Shown here piece by piece: positions 16,180-24,920 of a stretch of 64,000 nt of DNA (within the stretch, counting starts at the first letter, position 1; each line of letters opens with the position of its first letter). This DNA is from Conexivisphaerales archaeon (GTDB lineage: Archaea; Thermoproteota; Nitrososphaeria; Conexivisphaerales; DTJL01), in assembly GCA_038728585.1 (NCBI GenBank), contig JAVYTR010000005.1, positions 30,898 through 94,897 of the forward strand, given 5' to 3'. The translations under genes and the position numbers were made by a program. Under the pieces are notes generated by a model that did not search any database, was not told the origin of the DNA, and saw only the letters and a program-made list of their open reading frames with translations.

Positions 16180-17019
16180 TTGCAACTAACCTTCCTCAGG
16201 GCAATACTCAGGGAAAAGGAAGCACTCGCCGGTCTGTTGTTGCTGTCTCCAATAATACTTGCCGCGCTCTTTGCAAATTTCATTGCACCATACAACCCCC
16301 TGCTCTACTCTTCTGCCGCACCCCTGCAGCCTCCTTCACCTTCGCACCTTATGGGTACTGACCAGACTGGTGGAGACATCTTTAGCCAAGTGGTTTACGG
16401 AGCCAGGGTCGCTCTATATGTTGCTACAGGTTCTGTAGCCCTTTCGGTCATAATCGCCGTGATAGCTGGGCTCTCTTCAGGTTACATAGGCGGTCTAGCT
16501 GGAGATGCCATAATGAGAATAGCAGACCTCATACTATCGATACCATCATTTGTCCTGATAATACTTGTGGTCGTCCTGTTCGGGAGCAAACTGACGACAA
16601 TACTTCTGATAATAGCTCTTGTCTCGTGGCCCACTCTGGCAAGAATAATAAGGGCAGAGGTACTTTCACTTAAAGAAAGGGAATTTGTCCTAGCCGCAAA
16701 GGCTACTGGAGCGGGTTCGCTGAACCTTATGTTCGACGAGATCCTGCCCAACATATGGTTCAAGCTTATGCCAGCAGTAACGCTGCAGGCGGGGCTTGCA
16801 GTAGTAGTGGAGGCAGGGATAAGTTTTCTTGGCCTGGGGGACCCGAACGCCAGCAGCTGGGGAAGGACTCTTATGTTCGCTTACCAGTCGGTCTATTCTG
16901 GGGCTTGGTGGGGAATACTCTTTCCAACTGTATCGATAGTGATGACGGTTATCGGCTTCAACCTGCTGGGGGAGGGTATATCGAAGGCGCTATCACCCAA
17001 AATTGCAAGCAATGAGTAG
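16180..17019 (+). CDS. dppC: peptide ABC transporter permease DppC
   Basis: A 279-residue permease of the DppC/OppC family: FIAPYNPLLYSSAAPLQPPS then HLMGTDQTGGDIFSQVVYGA is the diagnostic periplasm-side motif, and the EAA loop reads EREFVLAAKATGAG. About six transmembrane helices follow the family plan. The start appears to be TTG 16180; the nearby ATG at 16169 opens only a short out-of-frame peptide. It is translated from the same mRNA as dppB and ends 42 bases before the convergent dppF stop. Confidence 0.92.
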   Translation: MQLTFLRAILREKEALAGLLLLSPIILAALFANFIAPYNPLLYSSAAPLQPPSPSHLMGTDQTGGDIFSQVVYGARVALYVATGSVALSVIIAVIAGLSSGYIGGLAGDAIMRIADLILSIPSFVLIILVVVLFGSKLTTILLIIALVSWPTLARIIRAEVLSLKEREFVLAAKATGAGSLNLMFDEILPNIWFKLMPAVTLQAGLAVVVEAGISFLGLGDPNASSWGRTLMFAYQSVYSGAWWGILFPTVSIVMTVIGFNLLGEGISKALSPKIASNE

Positions 17020-17061
17020 GCGTGAGACGAGAGATAAGCAGCAAACCGAGCTTGTTCTCTG

Positions 17062-18063
17062 CTATTCACCACGCCTTCCAGAGATGCCTGAGTTTATCAC
17101 AGGACAGGCCACAAAATGGCCACCATCATACTCATCAAGTGAAGGTTCAACCTTCCTGCATGATTCTATTGCAAACGGACATCTCGGATGAAACCTGCAA
17201 CCCGAAGGTATGCTGATTATAGAGGGAACGTCGCCAGATGCAGGAGGGCTCTCGACCCATTCCCTTGAAGCTGGGTCACCTGAAGGATAAGACTTCAGCA
17301 GGCTGATCGTATAAGGATGCCTAGGATTAAGGAGAACCGTGTCCACAGGCCCGTATTCCACCACTTTTCCAAGATAGATAACGATCACCTCTGCACATAT
17401 CTCCCTGACCACGTACATGTCGTGAGTTATGAAGATGTAGGTGAGGCCGTACCTGCTCTGCAGGTCTTTCATCAACCTTATCGTCTGAGCTTGTATTGTG
17501 GCGTCAAGACCAGAAAAGGGCTCATCGGCTATCACCAGCTTCGGCCTTAGAGCAAGGGCCCTTGCTATGAGGACCCTCTGTCTCTGGCCGCCACTCAGCT
17601 CGTGAGGAAATCTGTGCATGTATTTTGACGCAGGACTCAAACCTACATCCTCAAGTAGTCTCTCAATTTCCCTCTGGTCATGAGGTATATTGTGTATTTT
17701 GAACGGCTTTTCCAGTATCTGCTGGATAGTCTTCATCGGGTTCAGTGCAGAATAGGGGTCCTGAAATATGGGCTGAACCAGTCTTGCCAGCTCCCTTCTT
17801 TTGAGCGAAGTTAGCTCCTTTCCTTCTATCAGCACCTTTCCCTGCGAAACTTCTGCTATGCCACAGAGCATTCTTCCTATCGTCGTCTTTCCGCAACCAC
17901 TCTCACCGACTATAGCCAGATTTCTACCTCTTCTCAGTTTCAGGTTTACACCGTCAACAGCCTTAGCTCTCAGTTTGACCCCAAACCTGCTCTGCCTTAC
18001 GGAATAGAATTTGCAAAGTCCATCCGCCTGCAATAGAAAGTCTCCTTCAGCCATCTGCATCAC
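17062..18063 (-). CDS. dppF: peptide ABC transporter ATP-binding protein DppF
   Basis: This 333-residue ATPase has Walker A GESGCGKTT, the Q-loop QDPYSALNP, signature LSGGQRQR, Walker B LVIADEPFS, and the oligopeptide-transporter C-terminal domain with CRFHPRCPFA and later cysteines. Known: DppD/DppF form a heterodimer that drives DppBC; the C-terminal cysteine cluster in this subfamily can hold an Fe-S centre. The frame opens at GTG 18063, overlapping the dppD stop; ATG 18054 (MAEGDF) is an equally good start. It faces dppC convergently. Confidence 0.92.
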   Translation of the reverse strand: MMQMAEGDFLLQADGLCKFYSVRQSRFGVKLRAKAVDGVNLKLRRGRNLAIVGESGCGKTTIGRMLCGIAEVSQGKVLIEGKELTSLKRRELARLVQPIFQDPYSALNPMKTIQQILEKPFKIHNIPHDQREIERLLEDVGLSPASKYMHRFPHELSGGQRQRVLIARALALRPKLVIADEPFSGLDATIQAQTIRLMKDLQSRYGLTYIFITHDMYVVREICAEVIVIYLGKVVEYGPVDTVLLNPRHPYTISLLKSYPSGDPASREWVESPPASGDVPSIISIPSGCRFHPRCPFAIESCRKVEPSLDEYDGGHFVACPVINSGISGRRGE

Positions 18064-19052
18064 TATTTCACACTCTCTTCATAAAGCCAGCAGTAGACTC
18101 TGGAATTTTCTCCGAACCTTACTTCTTTCGGGTCAAGTCTGCATCGCTCGAAAGCATGAAGGCATCTGGACATGAACCTGCACCCCATTGGAGGATTATG
18201 CAGGTCCGGGAGGCCACCTGCGGTCTGATACCCCTCATCGGTCTGGTTGTTTATTCCGCTGGACTTCATCAACAACCTGGTGTACGGATGCATCGGTTGC
18301 GAGAAGATATCTGCAACGTTTCTCTCCTCAGCAATCTTCCCGGCATAAAGCGTTATCACTCTGTCAGCCATGCCGCTTACGACCCGTAAATCATGGGATA
18401 TCAGCAGCATAGCCATATTCAGCTCACCGCATAGGTTCTTTAGCAGATGAAGGATCTGGGCCTGTATTGTCAGGTCAAGGCTTGTAGTAGGTTCATCAGC
18501 TATGAGAAGAGCCGGATTATTTGATATTGCTATTGCAATGCAGACCCGTTGGGCCATGCCACCGCTCAGCTGGTGAGGGTAGTAATTGTAGACCCTTGCC
18601 GGGTCAGGTATCCTTACCCTCCTGAGCATCTCTAAGGCTCTTGATTTAGCTTCGTCCTTTGTAACATCGTTGTGCAAGAGTATGCTTTCCGCAACTTGGT
18701 CACCTATCTTCAGGACAGGGTTAAGATAAGAAACGGGCTCCTGAAAAACCATTGCAATCTTTGACCCCATCAGTCTCCTTAGCATGTCGCGGGGCTTACC
18801 TGCCAGCTCCTTTCCTTCAAACCTAATCGAGCCACCCAGCATCTTTGCTGAAGGAGGGAGCAACCCCATAATCGAGAGGCCTATGGTGCTCTTGCCGGAA
18901 CCAGATTCTCCTACCAGCGCGACCACCTCTCCCCTGTCAATCTCAAAAGAGACATCTTCTACAGCTCTGAGCTCTCCTTTCTTTGACCTGTAGACTACAG
19001 TAAGCCCTGTTATGGAGAGGAGAGGATTTTCCTTCATTTCTATCGATGACAC
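18063..19052 (-). CDS. dppD: peptide ABC transporter ATP-binding protein DppD
   Basis: A 329-residue ATPase paired with DppF: Walker A GESGSGKST, Q-loop FQEPVSYLNP, signature LSGGMAQR, Walker B LLIADEPTT, H-loop ISHDLRV, then the oligopeptide C-terminal domain with CRFMSRCLHA. The most upstream start is GTG 19052. Gene order on the minus strand is dppA, dppD, dppF with a 63-base gap after dppA and an overlap with dppF, so the three are probably one operon opposite to dppBC. Confidence 0.92.
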   Translation of the reverse strand: MSSIEMKENPLLSITGLTVVYRSKKGELRAVEDVSFEIDRGEVVALVGESGSGKSTIGLSIMGLLPPSAKMLGGSIRFEGKELAGKPRDMLRRLMGSKIAMVFQEPVSYLNPVLKIGDQVAESILLHNDVTKDEAKSRALEMLRRVRIPDPARVYNYYPHQLSGGMAQRVCIAIAISNNPALLIADEPTTSLDLTIQAQILHLLKNLCGELNMAMLLISHDLRVVSGMADRVITLYAGKIAEERNVADIFSQPMHPYTRLLMKSSGINNQTDEGYQTAGGLPDLHNPPMGCRFMSRCLHAFERCRLDPKEVRFGENSRVYCWLYEESVK

Positions 19053-19115
19053 CCAGTCTCCGAGGAGGCAAAATAAAAAATTGTGAAGTTTATTACTTTT
19101 TCCCTGTTCGGTTTC

Positions 19116-20846
19116 TCACTGACTTGGCGCTGTCTGCTGCTGCAAAGGTTGCCTTGTTCTCCTTCTCAATAAAGCAACTGCTGCTATGAGGACCACTATA
19201 ACCACTACAACAGCGGCTACAACAACGTATGTGATGTTCGATGAAGCCTGCTGAGAAGGTTGTGCAGATAGAGAATATACGTTAGCAAGACTGTCCCAGA
19301 ATACGTACTTTCCGACCGGGATCGACGAGCCAGCAAAGTTTGTATTTACAGCATTTATCCAGATATCAGCATAGAGGGGTATCTCAGGCAGGTCCTTGCT
19401 CAGCTGTACTTCTATCTGCTGAAGCAGGCTAACCTGCTGAGAAGGCTGGCTGGTGACGAGCCATTGGTTGAATAGAGAATCGGTCGTGCTGCTGTTATAA
19501 AAGAAGTTGTTCGTAAACGGCCCCTTTCCTATCCAAGCGCTGTCGAAGAGCTGGTACGTCCAGATAGGGGAAAGCCAGTATGAGGTTACTGCCATCTGGT
19601 ACTGTCCTTTCGCTTCAAGCTGAAGATAGGTTGCGAAGTCAACCGTCTGTATGTTTACGTTTATTCCCACCTGGGCCAAGTAGCTCTTTATCAGCTGGCC
19701 AGCAGTGGCTTCATCAGGAGCACCGGTTCTCTCGAGAAGCTGCAGAGTGAACCTGGTTCCGTTTGATTGGACCGGGTACCCAGCCTGGTCGAGAAGAGAT
19801 TCTGCCCTCTGCACGTTGTACGGATAGCTTACTATATTCGGACTGGGAGTTACAACGCCAGGATCTATTGTATAATCTATTGCCTTGCTTATTCCGTTCG
19901 TCGCTTTGTAAGCTATATCGGTCTTATTCAACGCATAGGCTATGGCCTGTCTTACCAATGGATTCGAGATGTAGGGTGAGTTGAGGTTGAACCATATTGC
20001 AGTCTCGTACGGTGGTCTTGCACTGGGAATGACCTTCACTACTCCTGACTGGTTGAAAGACTGAGCAGCGCTGTAAGGAATACCTCTGAATACATAGTCA
20101 ACCTGCCCGCTCGTTACAGCTGCCTGAAGTGCTGAGGGGTCGTTGATGAACCTTATCGTTATGTTGTCAAGGTATGGCTGGGGGCTTCCCCAGTAGTTTG
20201 GATTCCTGTTCAGCACCATGAAGTTTCCCCTGCTCCACTGAGCCAGCACGAAAGGTCCCGTCCCCACGGGGTTGTTGATGAAGGTGCTCTGCAGGAAGTT
20301 CTGCCCTGCCAGCAGGTGAGCTGGCACGATGGCTGTGTCCAGACCTGCAAACAGCAGCAACTGAACCCCTGGCAAGAACCTGCCTGGCTTTATTATCACG
20401 GTCTGGTCGTTGTTTGTAATGCTGACCGTTGTGTTAGCGAAGTAGAACGCGCCGAATATATCATACTTGCTTATTATCTGTTCGAAAGAGAACTTAACGT
20501 CCTGTGCAGTGAACGGCTGCCCGTCGGACCACTTGACATTTGGTCTCAGGTTGAATATGTAGCTTCCATCCTGCACATTTACAGAGTAACTTTCGGCAAG
20601 GTTGGGGACTATGCTGAGGTTGTCTGAATACGTAAGCAATGACTGAAGTATCTGGGCATCTACGAACCCATTATTCCACGCACCTGTGTATGGATTCAGG
20701 GTTGTGGGTTCAGAGACCAGGTTAACTACGAAATTACCTCCTTGATTTACTGCATCTGCCTGATTTGTGCCAAAGATCGTAAGGCTTGAAACTGAAAGTA
20801 AAGTAAGAACAAGGAAAAGAAACGATTTCTTGTAGCGATTCGGCAT
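19116..20846 (-). CDS. dppA: peptide ABC transporter substrate-binding protein DppA, membrane-anchored
   Basis: From ATG 20846 this is 576 residues of the SBP_bac_5 family. Seen: a signal segment SFLFLVLTLLSVSSLTIFG near the start, GGNFVVNLVSEPTTLNPYTG, WSDGQPFTAQDVKFSFE, the VRQAIAYALNKTDI helix, and a C-terminal transmembrane anchor VVVAAVVVVIVVLIA followed by LLRRRTRQ. So it is exported and held to the outer face of the membrane by its C-terminus, an archaeal arrangement. TATATAAT (minus strand) at 20861-20868 is the likely TATA. The longer frame to 20975 adds a non-family leader and is rejected. Next to a dipeptidase and epimerase, it most likely binds di- or oligopeptides. Confidence 0.9.
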   Translation of the reverse strand: MPNRYKKSFLFLVLTLLSVSSLTIFGTNQADAVNQGGNFVVNLVSEPTTLNPYTGAWNNGFVDAQILQSLLTYSDNLSIVPNLAESYSVNVQDGSYIFNLRPNVKWSDGQPFTAQDVKFSFEQIISKYDIFGAFYFANTTVSITNNDQTVIIKPGRFLPGVQLLLFAGLDTAIVPAHLLAGQNFLQSTFINNPVGTGPFVLAQWSRGNFMVLNRNPNYWGSPQPYLDNITIRFINDPSALQAAVTSGQVDYVFRGIPYSAAQSFNQSGVVKVIPSARPPYETAIWFNLNSPYISNPLVRQAIAYALNKTDIAYKATNGISKAIDYTIDPGVVTPSPNIVSYPYNVQRAESLLDQAGYPVQSNGTRFTLQLLERTGAPDEATAGQLIKSYLAQVGINVNIQTVDFATYLQLEAKGQYQMAVTSYWLSPIWTYQLFDSAWIGKGPFTNNFFYNSSTTDSLFNQWLVTSQPSQQVSLLQQIEVQLSKDLPEIPLYADIWINAVNTNFAGSSIPVGKYVFWDSLANVYSLSAQPSQQASSNITYVVVAAVVVVIVVLIAAVALLRRRTRQPLQQQTAPSQ

Positions 20847-20940
20847 TGGAGGCAAACCATTATATATGAAGTAGTTAAACTTTATCTGGCAGGTATGTAC
20901 TGAAGCGAAGAGGTTAGCACTGGCAGGGTGAAAATTCGTT

Positions 20941-22017
20941 ATGGCGATACAGTCTGTTGAATGGAAGAGGTACACAACACCTCTCTATGAGCCGTTCAGG
21001 GTAAATTACGGAGTTCATCTTGAATCTGAGCACATTCTGCTCAAGCTTACTGACACAAACGGTCTAACAGGTTTCGGAGATTGCACTCCGCTTTGGTTCT
21101 TCACAGGTGAGACTTGCGACAGCGCAGAGTCGCTGCTAAAGATGCTGGCAAAGAATCTGAAGGGCATCGATGTCTTTGATAGCAGAGCTTTAAGTCGACT
21201 GCTGAACAGCATCCACGGCAACCCTAGCTTTAAGAGCTGCCTGGAGATGGCGTTCTTGGACCTCAGGGCAAAGACTTTGAATACGCAGCTCTGCACACTC
21301 CTTGGAGGAAAGTTCAGAGAAAGTGTAAGGGTCTCATCGGGGATAGGTATGATGCAAGAGAAGCAAGCGGTGAGTGCTGCTATGAAGCTTGTGGAAAGCG
21401 GAATCAGAACCTTCAAGATAAAGGTTGGCGAAAGTACAGACAGGGAGGCTGAAAAGGTCAAGAGTGTCAGAAGAGCAGTCGGTGATGATGTGACAATAAG
21501 AATAGACGCCAATGCTGCCTACAATCCGCGACAGGCGATAAGACTTGGCAGGGCTGTTTCATCTTTCGCTATAGAATACTTTGAGCAGCCAGTGAAAGGG
21601 CACGACCTGGAAGGGCTGAAAGAAGTCAAGAAAGGAATAGACTTTGACGTAATGGCAGACGAAAGCGTACACTCTTCACAGGATGCAATGAGGGTGATAA
21701 ACTTCGATGCTGCAGATCTGATAGGCATCAAACTCGCCAAATGCGGCGGTATAAGGGAGGCCAAGCGGATCATCGAAATAACATCTGCGGTTGACATGCC
21801 TTGTGTGATTATAAGTGCCTTCGAAACGTGGGTGGGGATTTCTGCAAATTTGCACCTAGCTGCAAGTTCGGAGAATTGTACCTACGCAAACGACTTGGCT
21901 CTTTGGACTATTCAGAAGGATGATCTGACAGTAGGTCCAAAGCATGATGGTGACAAACTGTTCCTTGATAGCAGCGCTGGATTGGGAGCTTCTGCAGATA
22001 TACTTTTCAGCAGATGA
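20941..22017 (+). CDS. enolase-superfamily dipeptide epimerase (MLE subgroup)
   Basis: This 358-residue protein keeps all MLE-subgroup residues: the KIK catalytic pair (Lys159, Lys161), metal ligands Asp189 (RIDANAAY), Glu215 (YFEQP) and Asp240 (MADES), and the second catalytic lysine in IKLAK. N-terminal capping domain reads PFRVNYGVH and GDCTPLWFFTGET. Known: relatives are L-Ala-D/L-Glu and other dipeptide epimerases, muconate cycloisomerases and OSBS; the ADES and context favour dipeptide epimerase. It is divergent from dppA with 94 bases between, so one regulator could control both. With dipeptidase and racemase it points to use of peptides with D-residues. Confidence 0.85.
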   Translation: MAIQSVEWKRYTTPLYEPFRVNYGVHLESEHILLKLTDTNGLTGFGDCTPLWFFTGETCDSAESLLKMLAKNLKGIDVFDSRALSRLLNSIHGNPSFKSCLEMAFLDLRAKTLNTQLCTLLGGKFRESVRVSSGIGMMQEKQAVSAAMKLVESGIRTFKIKVGESTDREAEKVKSVRRAVGDDVTIRIDANAAYNPRQAIRLGRAVSSFAIEYFEQPVKGHDLEGLKEVKKGIDFDVMADESVHSSQDAMRVINFDAADLIGIKLAKCGGIREAKRIIEITSAVDMPCVIISAFETWVGISANLHLAASSENCTYANDLALWTIQKDDLTVGPKHDGDKLFLDSSAGLGASADILFSR

Positions 22018-22421
22018 ACTTTCTTCGCACACTTCCCTACGTGTTTGTGTATTTGGCAACCATATATTTTCTGTGATACCGCTTTTTACCTTAGCTTTCA
22101 TTCCATATTTCTTATTACACGATGGAAGTTTACAAAGTATGATGGAAAGTAAGGTACACAAGATTATCTTGCTGTTGCTGCGGTTTCTGAAGTAGCTTTG
22201 ACAGTCAACTTCAAGGTCCTTATCTCTGTCATGGTGCGAAGCATAGTTTGAAGGTATAAAATCTGACCTCCTGCTGAGGATTACAGAAATAGCCTCGAGG
22301 CAACTGTTTTTCTTACGATGATATTATAACTGGCTTGAGTTGTAATACAGATGAACGTTCTAACACTGGTCAGCCTTTTGTCCAAATGGCAGAAGGTCGC
22401 CCTGAACCAAAGGAGAGATAT
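22018..22421. other. intergenic region
   Basis: No convincing gene. Short frames in both directions have no family-like content and use skewed codons. A TATA-like GTATAAAATC near 22254-22263 is present but no start with a protein-like frame follows it. Confidence 0.5.
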
Positions 22422-23062
22422 TCACAGAAGTACCATTGATGCAAGATAATTGTTCCCAGCTGCAATGATGAGAGTAACCTGTATGGTCTGACAGCTGCTG
22501 AAAGAGTGACCACCGCCTAAAGCAACCCCCGAGCTATCGAGCGTAATACTCAGTTGGAAGGTCTGACCAGAGGGGACAACTATCCCTTTGAAGAGGTTAG
22601 CGCCAGCTGGCTGGAGCACTGTTACGTAATCATTTTGCACAGCGACACCGTTGACGTGTATTTGTATAATAGTTACACCTGCACTTCCTGTGTTCTGACC
22701 ACCTAAATTGACAGACCAGCATGGTGCAACAAGCGGGCTGGTACAGCTGTTCACGTTAGTCGCATACTGCGTATTCACGCCCAGTTTTTCGTACGGTTGA
22801 AAAGACGTACCTGAACCAGAATTACTCTGCGTTAGTTGATTCACTTTCTGATTCAGAGATGAGATTTGGCTAGACATGGAGCTGATCTGCTGCTCGGCGA
22901 CGATACATGTCCGGCAAGGGAATTTACTTCGTTCTGTAGTGCGCTAATGTTCGCAGAAGAACTATTGGTTCTTGTGTAGTAGGTCGAAAAACCTGCAACT
23001 ACAAAAAGAAGTAAAACGATCAAAACGCCCAATATCGCTTTGAGATAGGCACCTTCAGTCAT
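22422..23062 (-). pseudogene. membrane-anchored extracellular coiled-coil/beta protein, frameshifted
   Basis: Two frames read as one protein. The first (23062 down) gives a short start, one transmembrane helix (ILGVLIVLLLFVVAGFSTYY) and a coiled coil (ISALQNEVNSLAGHVS). The second (to 22422) continues AEQQISSMSSQISSLNQKVN, a Ser/Gly linker, and a ~110-residue beta-rich domain with IIQIHVNGVAVQNDYVTVL and a paired-cysteine pattern. The shift is at about 22895-22905 and needs one base. Repaired length is about 210 residues. It resembles archaeal surface proteins anchored by an N-terminal helix, but I recognise no family. Either a real inactivation or an assembly error. Confidence 0.6.
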
Positions 23063-23274
23063 TCCAGGAATTTGTATTTATTTTTAAGTAAATTAAATGC
23101 TTGGGCATACTCTGCAATAATGACTGAAGCAGGCTTATCATTCCATCCTTTTCGCGGAGCATGTGTACCCTGTGTGTTCCTTAAGATACTTATATCGTCT
23201 AAAGCTAACTCACCTTCAGGCAGTGCAACTAAAGTAGCATCTCCGACCATCACATACGTCAGAGTGAATATCAT
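23059..23274 (-). CDS. possible small hypothetical protein
   Basis: A 71-codon frame beginning MIFTLTYVMVGDATLVALPE. I recognise no family. Its stop overlaps the start of the next minus-strand gene as ATGA, the usual sign of coupled translation, and that is the main support. No clear promoter is seen and a similar-length frame exists on the other strand, so it could be chance. Confidence 0.25.
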   Translation of the reverse strand: MIFTLTYVMVGDATLVALPEGELALDDISILRNTQGTHAPRKGWNDKPASVIIAEYAQAFNLLKNKYKFLE

Positions 23275-23448
23275 GCCTGGTTAGTTGGTACAGTGATTCT
23301 GGCTCTAGTTATTAGGAGATTATCAAAAGATGCACTCTGCCTCTAACCTACAATATTCGCTCGGTTCAAGATATTATAGTTAATATTCCGATTCCTAAAT
23401 GGACAAAAAATGATGAAGATATAAGTGCCGTCTTGCTACTCTTCTGGT

Positions 23449-24477
23449 GTGGATTTTCAGGAATTTCGGTTGTTGGACTGGTTGTTACGATATTCTGCCA
23501 AGGCAAAGTACAATCTTTCTGCAAGTGGTATGCCAGAGCCAAACTTAAGAAAGATGGGTATAAACACTTCGTTCGAAGATTTTGCCAAAGAGCCCGACAT
23601 ACATGAGAGCCTTCTGCGCGAAGTTATAGCGAAGCTTTACGAAATGGAAAAAGAAGATGTAATAATAACTACGGGGGCATCTGAATCTATATTCATCGCA
23701 TATTCAGCATTCTGCAAGGATGTAGCGATCGTTCCTCTGCCTAACTATGAACCGATGTTCGCAATACCGAAGTCGCTGGGATGCGACATCAAGGGAGAAT
23801 TGTCAGAGAAGCACTTTTCCAATAAGGTAATGGTTGGGATAACAAATCCGAACAATCCGGTGGGAAACTTTGTCGATGACTACCATATATCAAACCTGGC
23901 CAATTCATTGAAGAAACACAAAGGGATCCTTTTCTCGAACGAAACATACAGGGAGTTCAAGTTTGACAAACCTTACCATAGCTTCAAGGACGACAATCTG
24001 ATCGTCTGCAGTTCTCTGACAAAGTTTTATGGTCTGGGACGACTCAGAATTGGCTGGCTGGTTGCAAAGGGAGAAAATAGAAAGAGGCTTCTCCGTGCGA
24101 AGAGGCTTGTAAGCGGGCACAGTTCCGAGTACTCCATGTGGATAGCCAGACAGGTTCTGATGAACAGGACGAAATTCATCGAACTTGCGAAAATTCTTAT
24201 TTCAAGAAACATGAGACTCCTGAAGAGATTCATACAGCGTACCGATGGGATAGATGTCCTAATTCCAGATGCTGCTCCCTTCTGTCTTGTCAAGTATAAA
24301 CAGAAGATCGATTCTTTGCGGTTTAGTAAGAAATTGTTGGAAAAAACGGGGGTGCTAGTGTCGCCAGGAGACTTCTTCGGTTCCCCTAGGTCTTTCAGGC
24401 TATGCATCACTTCTGACGAAGCAAAACTCAGAGAGGGTCTTGATCTACTTTCTGAATACATTCACAAAGCAGAATAG
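23449..24477 (+). CDS. PLP-dependent aminotransferase class I/II
   Basis: From GTG 23449 the protein is 342 residues. Seen: YNLSASGMPEP, TTGASESIFIAYSAF (cofactor phosphate region), GITNPNNPVGNF, and SSLTKFYGLGRLRIGWLVA with the Schiff-base lysine, then a late RLCITSDE substrate-carboxylate Arg. It is a little short for the family but complete. Known: fold type I aminotransferases; substrate is unknown. The frame opens at GTG 23425, but a TATA-like GATATAAG at 23418-23425 overlaps that codon and sits about 24 bases before GTG 23449, so the second GTG is the better, leaderless start. It stands alone and is followed by a terminator-like hairpin. Confidence 0.83.
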   Translation: MDFQEFRLLDWLLRYSAKAKYNLSASGMPEPNLRKMGINTSFEDFAKEPDIHESLLREVIAKLYEMEKEDVIITTGASESIFIAYSAFCKDVAIVPLPNYEPMFAIPKSLGCDIKGELSEKHFSNKVMVGITNPNNPVGNFVDDYHISNLANSLKKHKGILFSNETYREFKFDKPYHSFKDDNLIVCSSLTKFYGLGRLRIGWLVAKGENRKRLLRAKRLVSGHSSEYSMWIARQVLMNRTKFIELAKILISRNMRLLKRFIQRTDGIDVLIPDAAPFCLVKYKQKIDSLRFSKKLLEKTGVLVSPGDFFGSPRSFRLCITSDEAKLREGLDLLSEYIHKAE

Positions 24478-24514
24478 TTGCAGAAGACTATTGGCTGAAA
24501 GCCTCTTCTCTGTC

Positions 24515-24539
24515 TACCCGCCTATGGGTAACCTTTTTT
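24515..24539 (+). terminator. hairpin with T-run after the aminotransferase gene
   Basis: TACCC (24515-24519) and GGGTA (24526-24530) form a short stem with a 6-base loop, followed by ACC and six T residues at 24534-24539. It lies 38 bases after the aminotransferase stop. Archaeal termination needs mostly the T-run, so this is a likely 3' end. Confidence 0.5.
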
Positions 24540-24920
24540 GCTAGCATCCATACGTGTTACCGAACCTGGCCTGCATGTTGACCAAAGCCTAGTTCCACAA
24601 TGACTTTGTGGAGGATGGAATTCTCATTAGCGTCGAATTGCGAAGTATTCAGATGGCTTCTTCGCCTGACAAGATTTTCTGGAGACAGTCTGACTATCTC
24701 TGGTTGTAGTAAGAGTAAAAAAATTCGAATACATAGCAGGATTGTCAGACTTTAACAAGTCTTTGTAAAAATTTCTGGTGTATTAATGACGGATAATAAG
24801 CAGAGAATATACATAACATATCTTCCGTCAGGTGTTGTTACAGACTAGGAAAAGCGATGGAAACCGAATTCCTTGTATAATGAATACATTTCGCCATTCA
24901 AGACCCGTTTGCTTGTAATC
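24540..24920. other. intergenic region between convergent genes
   Basis: I see no gene, RNA or repeat here. It separates the ends of the aminotransferase and acetyl-CoA synthetase genes, so no promoter is expected. Confidence 0.5.
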
